A stretch of DNA of 64,000 bases from Sphingopyxis macrogoltabida. Lineage in GTDB: Bacteria; Pseudomonadota; Alphaproteobacteria; Sphingomonadales; Sphingomonadaceae. Under the pieces are notes generated by a model. The model saw nothing but the letters and a program-made list of their open reading frames with translations. It was not told the origin of the DNA and did not search any database. The stretch spans positions 4,898,501 to 4,962,500 of the forward strand of contig NZ_CP009429.1 in NCBI RefSeq assembly GCF_001314325.1, in the 5' to 3' direction. Positions 1 to 9,303 of the stretch are shown here, one piece after another. A program made the position numbers and the translations under genes. Position 1 is the stretch's first letter. Each line of letters starts with the position of its first letter.

Positions 1-14
1 GACAGTAAAGGCTC

Positions 15-92
15 CGTCGCCCCCGCGAAGGCGGGGGCCGCAAGCAGGCTGGTACTACGCCGATAGCGGCCCCCGCCTTCGCGGGGGCGACG
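15..92. repeat. Large inverted repeat, CCCGCGAAGGCGGG family
   Basis: Two 27-base arms (15-41 and 66-92) are perfect reverse complements around a 24-base spacer. Each arm is itself a hairpin with a core like CCCCGCGAAGGCGGGG. The element ends seven bases before the maeB stop codon, so it lies in the maeB 3' flank. Related elements occur at 32679-32756 and 39654-39724. It could form a cruciform or act as a transcript end, but there is no T-run. Confidence 0.85.
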
Positions 93-98
93 ATCGAA

Positions 99-2363
99 TT
101 ACTGCGCGATCCCGCCGGCCGCGAGCACGGCGAGCGTGACCAGATCGGATGCGGTCGATGCCATCGTTGCGACCTGCACCGGCTTTTCCATGCCGACGAG
201 CATCGGGCCGATCACCGCGCCGCCGCCGAGTTCGCGCAGCAGCTTCGCCGACAGATTGGCCGACTGCAGCCCCGGCATCACCAGCACGTTGGCCGGGCCC
301 GACAGGCGGCAGAAGGGGTAGTTCTTCATCACCTTCTCGTTCAGCGCGACGTCGGGCGCCATTTCGCCTTCATATTCGAAGCCCGGGTTCCGCTGGTCGA
401 GGATCGACACCGCATCGCGGATATTGTCGAGCCATTCGCCCGGCGGGTTGCCGAAGGTCGAATAGGAGAGAAAGGCGACGCGCGGCTCGTGCCCCATCCG
501 CCGCGCGACCTGCGCGGTGCGTTCGGCGATATCGGCGAGCATGACGGCCGACGGCCGTTCGTTCACCGTCGTGTCGGCCATGAAGATCGTGTGATGCTGG
601 TCGACAAGGACGTGGATGCCGAAGGGCGTCTTGCCCTCGGCATGGTCGATCACCCGCCGCACTTCGCGCATCGTCTGCGAATAGGTGCGCGTCGTGCCGG
701 TGATCATCGCATCGGCGAGGCCGAGCTTGAGCAGCAATGAGCCGAAGATGTTGCGATCGCGGTTGACCATGCGTTCGGCATCGCGGCGAAGATAACCGCG
801 CCGCTGCAACCGTTCGTAGAGCATGTCGACCATCTGCGGCACATGCGGCGAATTGACGCTGTTGTGCACCTCGAACGATTCGGCATCGGCGACGCCCATC
901 GCGCGCAATTTGTCGTGCAGCCCTTCGCGCCCGACGAGCACCGGAATGCCGTAACCGCCGTCGCGGAACTGGATCGCGGCGCGTAGCACGACTTCCTCTT
1001 CGCCCTCGGCAAAAACGACGCGCTTCGGGTTCGACCGCGCGGCTTCATAGGCGAGCGTCAGCACCGACGTCGTCGGGTTGAGCCGGGCGCGGAGGCGGGT
1101 GCGATATTCGCCCAAATCCGCGATCGGCCGCTGCGCGACGCCCGTCTGCATCGCCGCTTCGGCGACCGCGGCGGGAACGATTTCCATCAAACGCGGGTCG
1201 AAGGGCGAGGGGATGATATATTCGGGGCCAAAGCTCGATGCGCGTCCGCCATAGGCCGCGGCGACTTCCTCGGGCACCTGCTGGCGCGCGAGGTCGGCAA
1301 TGGCGTAGGCCGCCGCGATCTTCATCTCTTCGTTGATCGCGGTCGCATGGACGTCGAGCGCGCCGCGGAAGATGAAGGGGAAGCACAGCACGTTGTTGAC
1401 CTGGTTCGGATAGTCCGAACGCCCGGTCGCGATGATCGCGTCGGGTCTTGCGGCACGAGCATCGGGCGGCGATATTTCGGGATCGGGGTTCGCCATCGCG
1501 AAGATGATCGGCGCCGGCGCCATGTCCTTGACCATTTCGGGCTTGAGCGCCCCCGCGGCCGAGAGGCCGAGGAAGACGTCGGCACCGATCAGCGCTTCGG
1601 TCAGGTTGCGCGCTTCGGTCGGCACGGCATGCGCCGACTTCCACTGGTCCATGCCTTCGGTCCGGCCTTGCCAGATCGTGCCCTTGCGGTCGCACATGAT
1701 GACATTTTCGTGCCGCACGCCCATCGCCTTGATCAGCGCGGTGCAGGCGATCGCGGCCGCGCCCGCGCCGTTCACGACGACCTTGACGGTCGAAAGGTCG
1801 CGCCCGGTCAGGTGACAGGCGTTGATCAGGCCCGCGGCAGTGATGATTGCGGTGCCATGCTGGTCGTCATGGAACACCGGGATGTTCATCTTTTCCTTCA
1901 GCGCCTGCTCGATGATGAAGCAGTTCGGCGCGGCGATATCTTCGAGGTTGATGCCGCCGAAGCTCGGTTCGAGCAGCGCGACAGCGTCGATGAACGCCTG
2001 CGGATCTTCGGTATCGACCTCGAGGTCGATCGAATCGACGTCGGCGAAGCGTTTGAACAAGACCGCCTTGCCTTCCATCACCGGCTTCGAGGCGAGCGCG
2101 CCGAGGTTGCCGAGGCCGAGGATCGCGGTGCCGTTCGAGATCACCGCGACCAGATTGCCCTTGATCGTATAGTCATAGGCCTTGGCCGGGTCCGCGGCGA
2201 TCGCGTTGACCGGAACGGCGACGCCGGGCGAATAGGCAAGGCTGAGGTCGCGCTGCGTCGCCATCGGCTTCGACGCGACGATCTCGATTTTCCCGGGCCG
2301 GCCATATTCGTGGTAGAGCAGGGCCTCGCGGTCGGAAAACTGCACCTTGCTGCCACTATCCAT
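99..2363 (-). CDS. maeB: NADP-dependent malic enzyme with C-terminal phosphotransacetylase-like domain
   Basis: 754 residues, the usual length of the large MaeB type. It oxidatively decarboxylates malate to pyruvate with NADP reduction, linking the TCA cycle to pyruvate and NADPH supply. The N-terminal half (about 1-430) is the malic enzyme, with [10 protein letters not shown] near residue 40, [18 protein letters not shown] near residue 85 and the nucleotide-binding stretch [16 protein letters not shown] near residue 200. The C-terminal half (about 430-754) resembles phosphate acetyltransferase. In this family that half is generally regarded as regulatory (acetyl-CoA sensing) and not catalytic. 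The ATG at 2363 begins [11 protein letters not shown]. The gene is divergent from mutS across a 211-base gap and looks monocistronic. Identification is firm. Confidence 0.96.
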   Translation of the reverse strand: MDSGSKVQFSDREALLYHEYGRPGKIEIVASKPMATQRDLSLAYSPGVAVPVNAIAADPAKAYDYTIKGNLVAVISNGTAILGLGNLGALASKPVMEGKAVLFKRFADVDSIDLEVDTEDPQAFIDAVALLEPSFGGINLEDIAAPNCFIIEQALKEKMNIPVFHDDQHGTAIITAAGLINACHLTGRDLSTVKVVVNGAGAAAIACTALIKAMGVRHENVIMCDRKGTIWQGRTEGMDQWKSAHAVPTEARNLTEALIGADVFLGLSAAGALKPEMVKDMAPAPIIFAMANPDPEISPPDARAARPDAIIATGRSDYPNQVNNVLCFPFIFRGALDVHATAINEEMKIAAAYAIADLARQQVPEEVAAAYGGRASSFGPEYIIPSPFDPRLMEIVPAAVAEAAMQTGVAQRPIADLGEYRTRLRARLNPTTSVLTLAYEAARSNPKRVVFAEGEEEVVLRAAIQFRDGGYGIPVLVGREGLHDKLRAMGVADAESFEVHNSVNSPHVPQMVDMLYERLQRRGYLRRDAERMVNRDRNIFGSLLLKLGLADAMITGTTRTYSQTMREVRRVIDHAEGKTPFGIHVLVDQHHTIFMADTTVNERPSAVMLADIAERTAQVARRMGHEPRVAFLSYSTFGNPPGEWLDNIRDAVSILDQRNPGFEYEGEMAPDVALNEKVMKNYPFCRLSGPANVLVMPGLQSANLSAKLLRELGGGAVIGPMLVGMEKPVQVATMASTASDLVTLAVLAAGGIAQ

Positions 2364-2574
2364 CGTCTATCCTCTCCTCTGATCCACACGACGCGCGCCC
2401 GATCTCTTTCCTAGACCCGGTTTCGGCATTGCCGAAACCATAATCCATACCGGTCCACTCGCTATGGCTTACCCCCAGGAACATTAATCCCCTAGCGTCA
2501 CCCGGGCCGATTGTAACCGCGAATGTTGCAGGCGCATGCCTTGCCATGTCGCCCCCAATCACTAAGCAGGGCGA

Positions 2575-5244
2575 ATGCCCGCGACCGCCCCGAAACCTGC
2601 CAACAGCAACGCCGCACCCGCCGCCCATCCCGCCGCAACGCCGATGATGGCCCAATATTGGTCGCTGAAGGACAAGGCCGGCGATTGCCTGCTCTTCTAT
2701 CGCATGGGCGATTTTTTCGAGCTGTTTTTCGACGATGCCAAGGCCGCGGCGGCGACGCTCGACATCGCGCTGACGTCGCGCGGCGAACATGGCGGCGAAC
2801 CCGTGCCGATGTGCGGCGTGCCCGTCCACGCTGCCGAATCCTATCTGGCGCGGCTGATCCGCGCCGGCCACCGCGTCGCGATCGCCGAACAGGTCGAAAG
2901 CCCCGCCGAGGCCAAGGCGCGCGGCGGGTCGAAAGCGCTGGTGGCGCGGGCGATCGTCCGATTCGTCACCGCCGGCACGCTGACCGAGGAGAGCCTGCTC
3001 GAGGGACGCAGCGCCAATCGCCTCGCCGCGATGGCCGAGGTCGGCAGCGACGGCGAGGTCGCGATTGCCGCCGCAGATATCTCGACCGGACGTTTCGAGG
3101 TCGTTGCGGTACGCCGCGAGGCGGTCGATGCCGAACTCGCACGGCTCGCGCCGTCCGAACTGCTGGTGAGCGAGGCGGCGGAGGCGCCGGTCGCGGGCGC
3201 GCGGCAGATCGTGCGGCGGCCGGCGGGTGAATTTGCCAGTACCGCGGGGCAGAAACGGCTCGAAGCCTTGTTCGGCGTCCAGACGCTCGACGGCTTCGGT
3301 ACCTTTTCGCGCGGTGAAATTGCCGCGATGGGGGCGATTGCCGCCTATCTCGATCATGTCGGGACCGGTTCGGCGGTCTTTCTCCAGCCGCCACTGCGCG
3401 TCTCAGCCTCGGATCGCATGGCGATCGACGCCGCGACGCGCGAAAGCCTCGAACTCGTCCGCACCATGGCCGGCGCCCGCGACGGTAGCCTTCTCGGGAC
3501 GATCGACCGAACCGTGACTGCGGCGGGGGCGCGGCTGCTCGCCGACGACCTCGCGAGTCCGCTCACCGACAAAGGCGCGATCCTCGACCGGCTCGACCTG
3601 GTCGACAGCCTTGCGCGCGATGCGCTGTGGCGCGGCGAGCTGCGCGCGACCCTGCGGGCACTCCCCGATGCCGGACGCGCGCTCGGACGTCTTGTGGCGG
3701 GACGCGGCGGCCCTCGCGACCTTGCGCAGCTCCGCGACGCGCTCGGCGGGGCGCGGCTGCTCCGCGCACATCTCGCGCGCCGCGCCGATCTGCCGCCGCT
3801 CCTCGCGCGGCTGCTGCCGGGGCTCGACGGCCATGGCGCGCTCGTCGACGAACTGACGCGCGCGCTGATCGAAACGCCGCCGGTCGACGCCGCGCAGGGC
3901 GGCTATATCGCCGAGGGTTACGATCATGCCCTCGACGCGCTGCGCGAAACGGCCCGCGACGGACGCAAGGCGATCGCGGTGCTCGAGGCGGGCTATCGCG
4001 ACCGCACCGGCATCGCGTCGCTCAAGATTCGTCACAATGGCGTGCTCGGCTATCATGTCGAAGTACCGGCGAAGCACGCCGACGCGCTGATGGCGCCCGA
4101 CTCGGGCTTCACCCATCGCCAGACGCTCGCGGGAGTCGTCCGCTTCAATTCGGCGGATCTCCACGAGGCGGCGAGCCGGGTGACGCAGGCGGGCGTCCAC
4201 GCGCTCGGGGCGGAGGCGGCGCATCTCGAAACGCTGACCGAGCAGGCGACGCAGCGGTGCGAAGCGATCGCGGCATCGTGCGACGTGCTCGCGCGGATCG
4301 ACGTCGCTGCGGCGCTCGCCGACCATGCGATGAGCCACAACTGGTGCCGCCCCGACCTCGCCGACGAGCCCTGTCTCGACGTGAGCGGCGGCCGCCATCC
4401 GGTGGTCGAGGCGGCGCTCGCGAAATCGGGCGAGCGCTTCGTTCCCAACGACGTCTCGCTGTCGGAAGCCGACCGGCTCTGGCTCGTCACCGGCCCGAAC
4501 ATGGGCGGTAAATCGACCTTCCTCCGCCAGAACGCGCTGATCGTCGTGCTTGCGCAGGCGGGTGGTTTCGTGCCCGCTGCGACCGCGAAGCTCGGCTTGG
4601 TCGACCGGCTGTTCAGCCGCGTCGGGGCGAGCGACAATCTGGCCCGCGGGCGCTCGACCTTCATGGTCGAAATGGTCGAGACCGCCGCGATCCTTGCGCA
4701 GGCGACCCCGCAAAGCTTCGTCATCCTCGACGAGGTCGGGCGCGGCACCTCGACCTATGACGGGCTCGCGCTCGCCTGGTCGGTGGTCGAAGCGGTGCAC
4801 GAGGTCAACAAGTGCCGCTGCCTGTTCGCGACCCATTATCACGAGCTGACGCGGCTCGCCGAAACGCTGACCGCGCTGTCGCTCCATCACGTCCGCGCGC
4901 GCGAATGGCAGGGCGATCTGGTGCTGCTCCACGAGGTGGCAGAGGGTCCCGCCGATCGCAGCTATGGCCTTGCCGTCGCGCGGCTCGCCGGAGTACCGGC
5001 GGGGGTGGTCAAGCGCGCCGAGGCGGTGCTTGCGAAGCTCGAGGCGGGACGCCAGGCGACCGGCGGGCTCGCCGCCGGGCTCGACGACCTGCCGCTGTTC
5101 GCCGCGACGCTCGCCGCCGCGCCGGTGGCGACCAGGGATGCGCTGCGCGAGGCGCTCGGCGCGATCGATCCCGACGCGCTCGCGCCGCGCGAGGCGCTCG
5201 ACGCGCTTTATACGCTCAAGCGGCTGTTGGCGGACGAGGCATGA
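2575..5244 (+). CDS. mutS: DNA mismatch repair ATPase MutS
   Basis: 889 residues, normal for bacterial MutS. It recognises mismatches and small loops as a dimer and signals to MutL. The N-terminal mismatch-binding Phe-X-Glu lies in MGDFFELFFDDAK near residue 45. The ABC-type ATPase is at the C-terminus, with Walker A GPNMGGKST near residue 640, Walker B and signature region VILDEVGRGTSTYDG near residue 718, and the H-loop ATHYHEL after that. There is a short Ala/Pro-rich N-terminal lead of about 20 residues. Its TGA overlaps the glnD ATG (ATGA at 5241-5244), so the two are translationally coupled. mutS-glnD adjacency is, from memory, common in alphaproteobacteria. Confidence 0.97.
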   Translation: MPATAPKPANSNAAPAAHPAATPMMAQYWSLKDKAGDCLLFYRMGDFFELFFDDAKAAAATLDIALTSRGEHGGEPVPMCGVPVHAAESYLARLIRAGHRVAIAEQVESPAEAKARGGSKALVARAIVRFVTAGTLTEESLLEGRSANRLAAMAEVGSDGEVAIAAADISTGRFEVVAVRREAVDAELARLAPSELLVSEAAEAPVAGARQIVRRPAGEFASTAGQKRLEALFGVQTLDGFGTFSRGEIAAMGAIAAYLDHVGTGSAVFLQPPLRVSASDRMAIDAATRESLELVRTMAGARDGSLLGTIDRTVTAAGARLLADDLASPLTDKGAILDRLDLVDSLARDALWRGELRATLRALPDAGRALGRLVAGRGGPRDLAQLRDALGGARLLRAHLARRADLPPLLARLLPGLDGHGALVDELTRALIETPPVDAAQGGYIAEGYDHALDALRETARDGRKAIAVLEAGYRDRTGIASLKIRHNGVLGYHVEVPAKHADALMAPDSGFTHRQTLAGVVRFNSADLHEAASRVTQAGVHALGAEAAHLETLTEQATQRCEAIAASCDVLARIDVAAALADHAMSHNWCRPDLADEPCLDVSGGRHPVVEAALAKSGERFVPNDVSLSEADRLWLVTGPNMGGKSTFLRQNALIVVLAQAGGFVPAATAKLGLVDRLFSRVGASDNLARGRSTFMVEMVETAAILAQATPQSFVILDEVGRGTSTYDGLALAWSVVEAVHEVNKCRCLFATHYHELTRLAETLTALSLHHVRAREWQGDLVLLHEVAEGPADRSYGLAVARLAGVPAGVVKRAEAVLAKLEAGRQATGGLAAGLDDLPLFAATLAAAPVATRDALREALGAIDPDALAPREALDALYTLKRLLADEA

Positions 5245-8000
5245 GCGACCTGTTCGACAATCTCGACCAGCGCCGCGCGATCATCGACCGGCGCGAGCTG
5301 GCCGGGCGGCTCGATGCGATCGCCGCCGAGAACAGCGATCCCGGCGTACGCCGCCGCGCGATGGTCGCGCTGCTCAGGGACGCGCTCGACAAGGGGCGGA
5401 GCGAAATCGAACACCGGCTGCTCGCCCATCCCTCGTCGGGGCGGCTTGCGGCGAGCGCCACCGCCTTCCTGATCGACCAGATCGTCCGCCTCAGCCACGA
5501 TTTCACCGTCGGCCACCTTTATCCCGCCGGCAACCGTTCGGCGGGCGAGCGGATCACGTTGATTGCGGTCGGCGGCTATGGGCGCGGCGAAATGGCGCCG
5601 CACAGCGACATCGACATCGGCTTCCTGACCCCGTTCAAGCAGACGAGCTGGACCGAGCAGGTGATCGAGGCGCAGCTTTACACGCTCTGGGATCTCGGGC
5701 TGAAGGTCGGCCATTCGAGCCGCTCGATCGACGAGATGGTGCGCGCCGCGAAGGACGATCTGACGATCCGCACCGCGCTGCTCGAAGGGCGCTTCATCTG
5801 GGGCGACCGCGACCTCTACGATCAGGCGTCGGCGCGCTTCGATGCCGAGGTCGTCGCCGGCAATGCACGCGCCTTCGTTGCCGACAAGCTTGCCGAGCGC
5901 GACGAGCGGCACAAGCGCATGGGCGATTCGCGTTACGTCGTCGAACCCAATGTGAAGGAAGGGAAGGGCGGGCTCCGCGACCTCCACACCCTGTTCTGGA
6001 TCGGCAAGTTCATCCACCGCGTGCGCACCGTTCCCGAACTGGTCGATGCGGGCCTGCTTTCGGCGCGCGAACTTCGCCAGTTCGCGCGCGCCGAGAATTT
6101 CCTGCTCGCGGTGCGTTGCCACCTCCACGTCCTCGCCGGGCGCGCCGAGGACCGGCTGACCTTCGACTTCCAGCCCGAGATCGCGCGCCGGATGCAGTTC
6201 GCCGACCGCCCCGGCAAGAGCGCGGTCGAGCGCTTCATGCAGCTCTATTTCCTCCACGCCAAAAGCGTCGGCGACGTCACCGGGACTTTCCTCGCGCATC
6301 TCGACGACCAGCTTGCGGCGCGCGGACGGCGTTTCCTGCCGACGATCCGGCGGCGGCCGGGCAAGCTCAACGGCTTCGTCCTCGACCGCGGCCGGCTTGC
6401 CTTGCCATCGGACGATTTCTTCCAGCAGGACCCGGTGCGGCTCGTCGAGATCTTCGCGCTCGCCGACAAGCACGGGCTCGAAATCCATCCGCAGGCGATG
6501 CGGCAAGCGCGCCACGATGCCAAGCTGATCGAAACGCAAGGGGTGCGCCGCAATGCGCGCGCCAACGAACTGTTCCTCGACGTGCTGACCAGCCCGCGCG
6601 ATCCCGAAACGGTGCTGCGCTGGATGAACGAAGCCGGGGTGTTCGGCCGCTTCGTGCCCGATTTCGGCCGCGTCGTCGCGCAGATGCAGTTCGACATGTA
6701 TCATCATTATACGGTCGACGAGCATACGATCCGCGCGATCGGCCTGTTGTCCGATATCGAGCAGGCCCGGCTGAAAGACGATCACCCGCTGTCGACCGCG
6801 ATCATGGGACAGCTGCAGTCGCGGCGCGTCATCTATTGCGCGGTGCTGCTCCACGATATCGCCAAGGGGCGCGGCGGCGACCATAGCGTGCTTGGCGCCG
6901 AACTTGCTTTGCGGGTGTGCCCACGGCTGGGGCTGACCCCTGCCGAGACCGAAACCGTTTCGTGGCTCGTCCGCTATCATCTTCTGATGTCGGCGACCGC
7001 GTTCAAGCGCGACCTTGCCGATTTCAAGACGATCCTCGATTTCGCGGGGCAGGTGCAGTCGCCCGAGCGGCTCCGCCTGCTGCTCGTGCTCACGGTGGTC
7101 GATATCCGTGCCGTCGGCCCCGGCGTCTGGAACAGCTGGAAACGCCAGTTGCTCACCGAGCTGTTTGACGCCGCCGAGGAAGTGCTGCGCCTTGGGCACA
7201 AGCAGAAGGGCCGCGAATCACGGATCGCGGGCAAGAAGGAAGCCGTCGCCGCGCTGCTCCGCCTCGACGAGAAAGCTTTCGCCAAACTCGCGCGGCGCCT
7301 GCCCGAAAGCTACTGGATCGCCGAATCGGTCGAGGTCATCGCCGCCAACCTGATCCATATCCAGCAGGCCGGGAACGCCCCGCTGCATATCGCCGCGGTG
7401 CCCGACGACGATCGCGGCGCGACGCTGGTGATGGTGCTTGCCGCCGACCATCCGGGGCTTTTCTATCGCATCGCCGGGGGCATCCACCTTGCGGGCGGCA
7501 ATATCATCGACGCCCGCATCCACACGACACGCGACGGACTGGCGCTCGACAATTTTCTTGTCCAGGATCCGCTGGGACGGCCTTTTGCCGAGGCCGAGCA
7601 GATCGTCCGGCTGACCCGGGCGATCGAGGATGCGCTCGCCAACCGCCACCGGCTGCTGCCCAAGCTCGAAGCGCGGGCGTTGCCGCGGACGCGTGCCGAG
7701 GCGTTCCGTGTCGTTCCCAATGTCTTTATCGACAATAAGGCTTCGAACCGTTTTACGGTGATCGAGGTCAATGCGCAGGACCGCCCGGCGCTGCTCAACC
7801 AGCTTGCCTATGCGCTGTTCCAGTCGAAGGTCACGGTGCATTCGGCGCATGTCGCGACCTATGGCGAGCGTGCGGTCGACACCTTCTATGTCACCGACCT
7901 GATCGGCGACAAGATCGACGGCGCGGCGCGGGTCAAATCGCTCGAAAAGCGCCTGCTCGAAGCCGCGACAAGCCAGAGCGAAGACGCGGTCGCCGCCTAA
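5241..8000 (+). CDS. glnD: Bifunctional PII uridylyltransferase / uridylyl-removing enzyme
   Basis: 919 residues. It senses glutamine, and uridylylates PII proteins when glutamine is low or removes UMP when it is high. The N-terminal nucleotidyltransferase domain has GGYGRGEMAPHSDIDIGFLT near residues 107-126, giving the G-G-Y-G-R-G and SDID metal motifs. The central HD domain has LLHDIAKGRGGDHS near residue 535 and is expected to do the deuridylylation. Two C-terminal ACT domains (about 725-800 and 835-919) should bind glutamine. The start is the ATG inside the mutS stop. A longer in-frame extension exists upstream but lies entirely within mutS. Its likely substrate GlnK (Tyr51) is encoded at 23557. 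A weak hairpin with a T-run follows at 8014-8035. Confidence 0.97.
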   Translation: MSDLFDNLDQRRAIIDRRELAGRLDAIAAENSDPGVRRRAMVALLRDALDKGRSEIEHRLLAHPSSGRLAASATAFLIDQIVRLSHDFTVGHLYPAGNRSAGERITLIAVGGYGRGEMAPHSDIDIGFLTPFKQTSWTEQVIEAQLYTLWDLGLKVGHSSRSIDEMVRAAKDDLTIRTALLEGRFIWGDRDLYDQASARFDAEVVAGNARAFVADKLAERDERHKRMGDSRYVVEPNVKEGKGGLRDLHTLFWIGKFIHRVRTVPELVDAGLLSARELRQFARAENFLLAVRCHLHVLAGRAEDRLTFDFQPEIARRMQFADRPGKSAVERFMQLYFLHAKSVGDVTGTFLAHLDDQLAARGRRFLPTIRRRPGKLNGFVLDRGRLALPSDDFFQQDPVRLVEIFALADKHGLEIHPQAMRQARHDAKLIETQGVRRNARANELFLDVLTSPRDPETVLRWMNEAGVFGRFVPDFGRVVAQMQFDMYHHYTVDEHTIRAIGLLSDIEQARLKDDHPLSTAIMGQLQSRRVIYCAVLLHDIAKGRGGDHSVLGAELALRVCPRLGLTPAETETVSWLVRYHLLMSATAFKRDLADFKTILDFAGQVQSPERLRLLLVLTVVDIRAVGPGVWNSWKRQLLTELFDAAEEVLRLGHKQKGRESRIAGKKEAVAALLRLDEKAFAKLARRLPESYWIAESVEVIAANLIHIQQAGNAPLHIAAVPDDDRGATLVMVLAADHPGLFYRIAGGIHLAGGNIIDARIHTTRDGLALDNFLVQDPLGRPFAEAEQIVRLTRAIEDALANRHRLLPKLEARALPRTRAEAFRVVPNVFIDNKASNRFTVIEVNAQDRPALLNQLAYALFQSKVTVHSAHVATYGERAVDTFYVTDLIGDKIDGAARVKSLEKRLLEAATSQSEDAVAA

Positions 8001-8013
8001 AGCGATAGTTTTT

Positions 8014-8035
8014 CTGGTCATTCAGGCCAGTTTTT
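8014..8035 (+). terminator. Putative intrinsic terminator after glnD
   Basis: The stem CTGGTC/GGCCAG (one G-U pair) has a five-base loop ATTCA and is followed by TTTTT and then CTG. It starts 14 bases after the glnD stop. The stem is short, so termination may be partial. Confidence 0.55.
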
Positions 8036-8101
8036 CTGCGCGTTGACCTTCCTCAGCGAGAGATTTAGCCACGCTGGCAATAGAAAATCGAGGAGGGTCA
8101 T

Positions 8102-9229
8102 ATGCCGGATTTCTCACGCCGCCAGCTTGTCGGCAGCGCCTTGGCCGCGACGGTCGCAGCGCCCTTCATCAGCCGCCCGGTCCGCGCCGAGAGCGCGGCC
8201 TATCCGCCGCGCACCTATCCCAAGCGCGTCGTCGATCTGGTGAACGAGGCGCTGGTGATCGACATGTTGCACCCGATCCTGATCGACGAGGGTCCGGCGC
8301 CGATGACCGACAAGCTCGCCGAGGAATATCGGACGAGCGGCGTCAACGCGATCCTGCAGGGGGTCGGCATCCGCGACCCCGAAGCGCGCGATCAGGTGCT
8401 GTCCTATTATGCGCTGTGGGGCCATTATGTGCAGGTCAACAGCCATGTCTTCACCGGCGTCGACAAGATGGCCGACATCCTCCGCGCCAAGCGTGACGGC
8501 AAGGTCGCGGTGATCATGGGCATGCAGAACGCCGACCATTTCCAGAAGGTCGAGGATGTCGAATTCTTCTACAAGCTCGGCCAGCGCGTCTCGCAGCTTA
8601 CCTATAACTGGCAGAACCGCCTCGGCTCGGGCTCGACCGAGCGCGTCGACGGCGGCATCACCGACTATGGCGTGGCGATCATCGAGGCGATGAACAAGGT
8701 CGGTATGCTGATCGACGTGTCGCACAGCGGCGACAAGACGACGCTCGACGCGATCGAGCTGTCGCCGAAACCGATCGCGATCACCCACAGCAATTGCCGG
8801 GCGCTCAACAACCATCCGCGGCTCAAGACCGACGAGGCGATCAAGGCGCTCGCCGCCAAGGGCGGTGTGTTCGGCATCGCGGGGGTGCGCAACTTCGTGA
8901 CCGCGCAGGAACCGACGACCCTGCCCAATATCGTCGATCATATCGACCATGCGGTGAAGCTGGTCGGGATCGAGCATGTCGGGATCGGCAGCGACCTCGA
9001 CAATCACGGCTATGACGACATGCCGCCCGAGTTGCAGAAGGCGATGAAGGGCATGCTGAAGTCGAGCTACGCCTGGCGCGACAAGATCGACACCGACGGT
9101 TTCGACCATCCGCGCCGCATCTATGACCTGACCGAGGAACTGATGCGTCGCCGCTATTCGAACGACAATATCAAGGCGATCCTCGGCGGCAATTTCCAGC
9201 GCCTGCTGACCGCGACCTGGGGCGGGTAG
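8102..9229 (+). CDS. Tat-exported M19 (renal/membrane dipeptidase) family protein with altered metal site
   Basis: 375 residues. The N-terminus carries a twin-arginine signal (SRRQLVGSALAATVAAPF, cleavage near AVRAE-like RAES around residue 30), so the protein should be periplasmic and folded before export. The M19 fold is recognisable: DVSHSGDKT (His208), AITHSNCRALNNHPR (His229, Arg240) and GIGSDLDNHGYDD (Asp298). Two hallmarks are changed. The usual D-G-H-N-D ligand motif reads IDMLHPIL at 53-60, and the bridging Glu of the usual GxEG motif reads GMQNADH (Gln142). Two or three zinc ligands are therefore missing. Dipeptidase activity is doubtful unless nearby residues compensate; it may be a binding protein or hydrolyse something else. 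The gene stands alone. Confidence 0.85.
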   Translation: MPDFSRRQLVGSALAATVAAPFISRPVRAESAAYPPRTYPKRVVDLVNEALVIDMLHPILIDEGPAPMTDKLAEEYRTSGVNAILQGVGIRDPEARDQVLSYYALWGHYVQVNSHVFTGVDKMADILRAKRDGKVAVIMGMQNADHFQKVEDVEFFYKLGQRVSQLTYNWQNRLGSGSTERVDGGITDYGVAIIEAMNKVGMLIDVSHSGDKTTLDAIELSPKPIAITHSNCRALNNHPRLKTDEAIKALAAKGGVFGIAGVRNFVTAQEPTTLPNIVDHIDHAVKLVGIEHVGIGSDLDNHGYDDMPPELQKAMKGMLKSSYAWRDKIDTDGFDHPRRIYDLTEELMRRRYSNDNIKAILGGNFQRLLTATWGG

Positions 9230-9250
9230 AGGCAAACAGCGCTATATTAT

Positions 9251-9278
9251 CGTCATCCCGGCCTGCGCCGGGATGACG
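9251..9278. repeat. Short palindrome CGTCATCCCGGC/GCCGGGATGACG between convergent genes
   Basis: A perfect 12-base stem (9251-9262 with 9267-9278) has loop CTGC. It lies between the convergent stops of the dipeptidase homologue (9229) and pheT (9304). It belongs to the GTCATCCCGG family seen at 22203-22275 and 28762-28840. It may serve as a bidirectional transcript end, although no good T-run follows on either side. Confidence 0.7.
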
Positions 9279-9303
9279 AATATAGAATGACGTGAGGGGC
9301 ATA

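Noticed and set aside
4812..5240. N-terminal extension of glnD
   Set aside because: The frame runs upstream into mutS, but the canonical GlnD start MSDLFDN is the ATG at 5241 that overlaps the mutS stop.
5208..7199. 663-codon open frame on the minus strand opposite glnD
   Set aside because: A shadow of the high-GC coding strand: no recognisable domain, very Arg/Ala/Asp-rich, and glnD on the plus strand has complete motifs.
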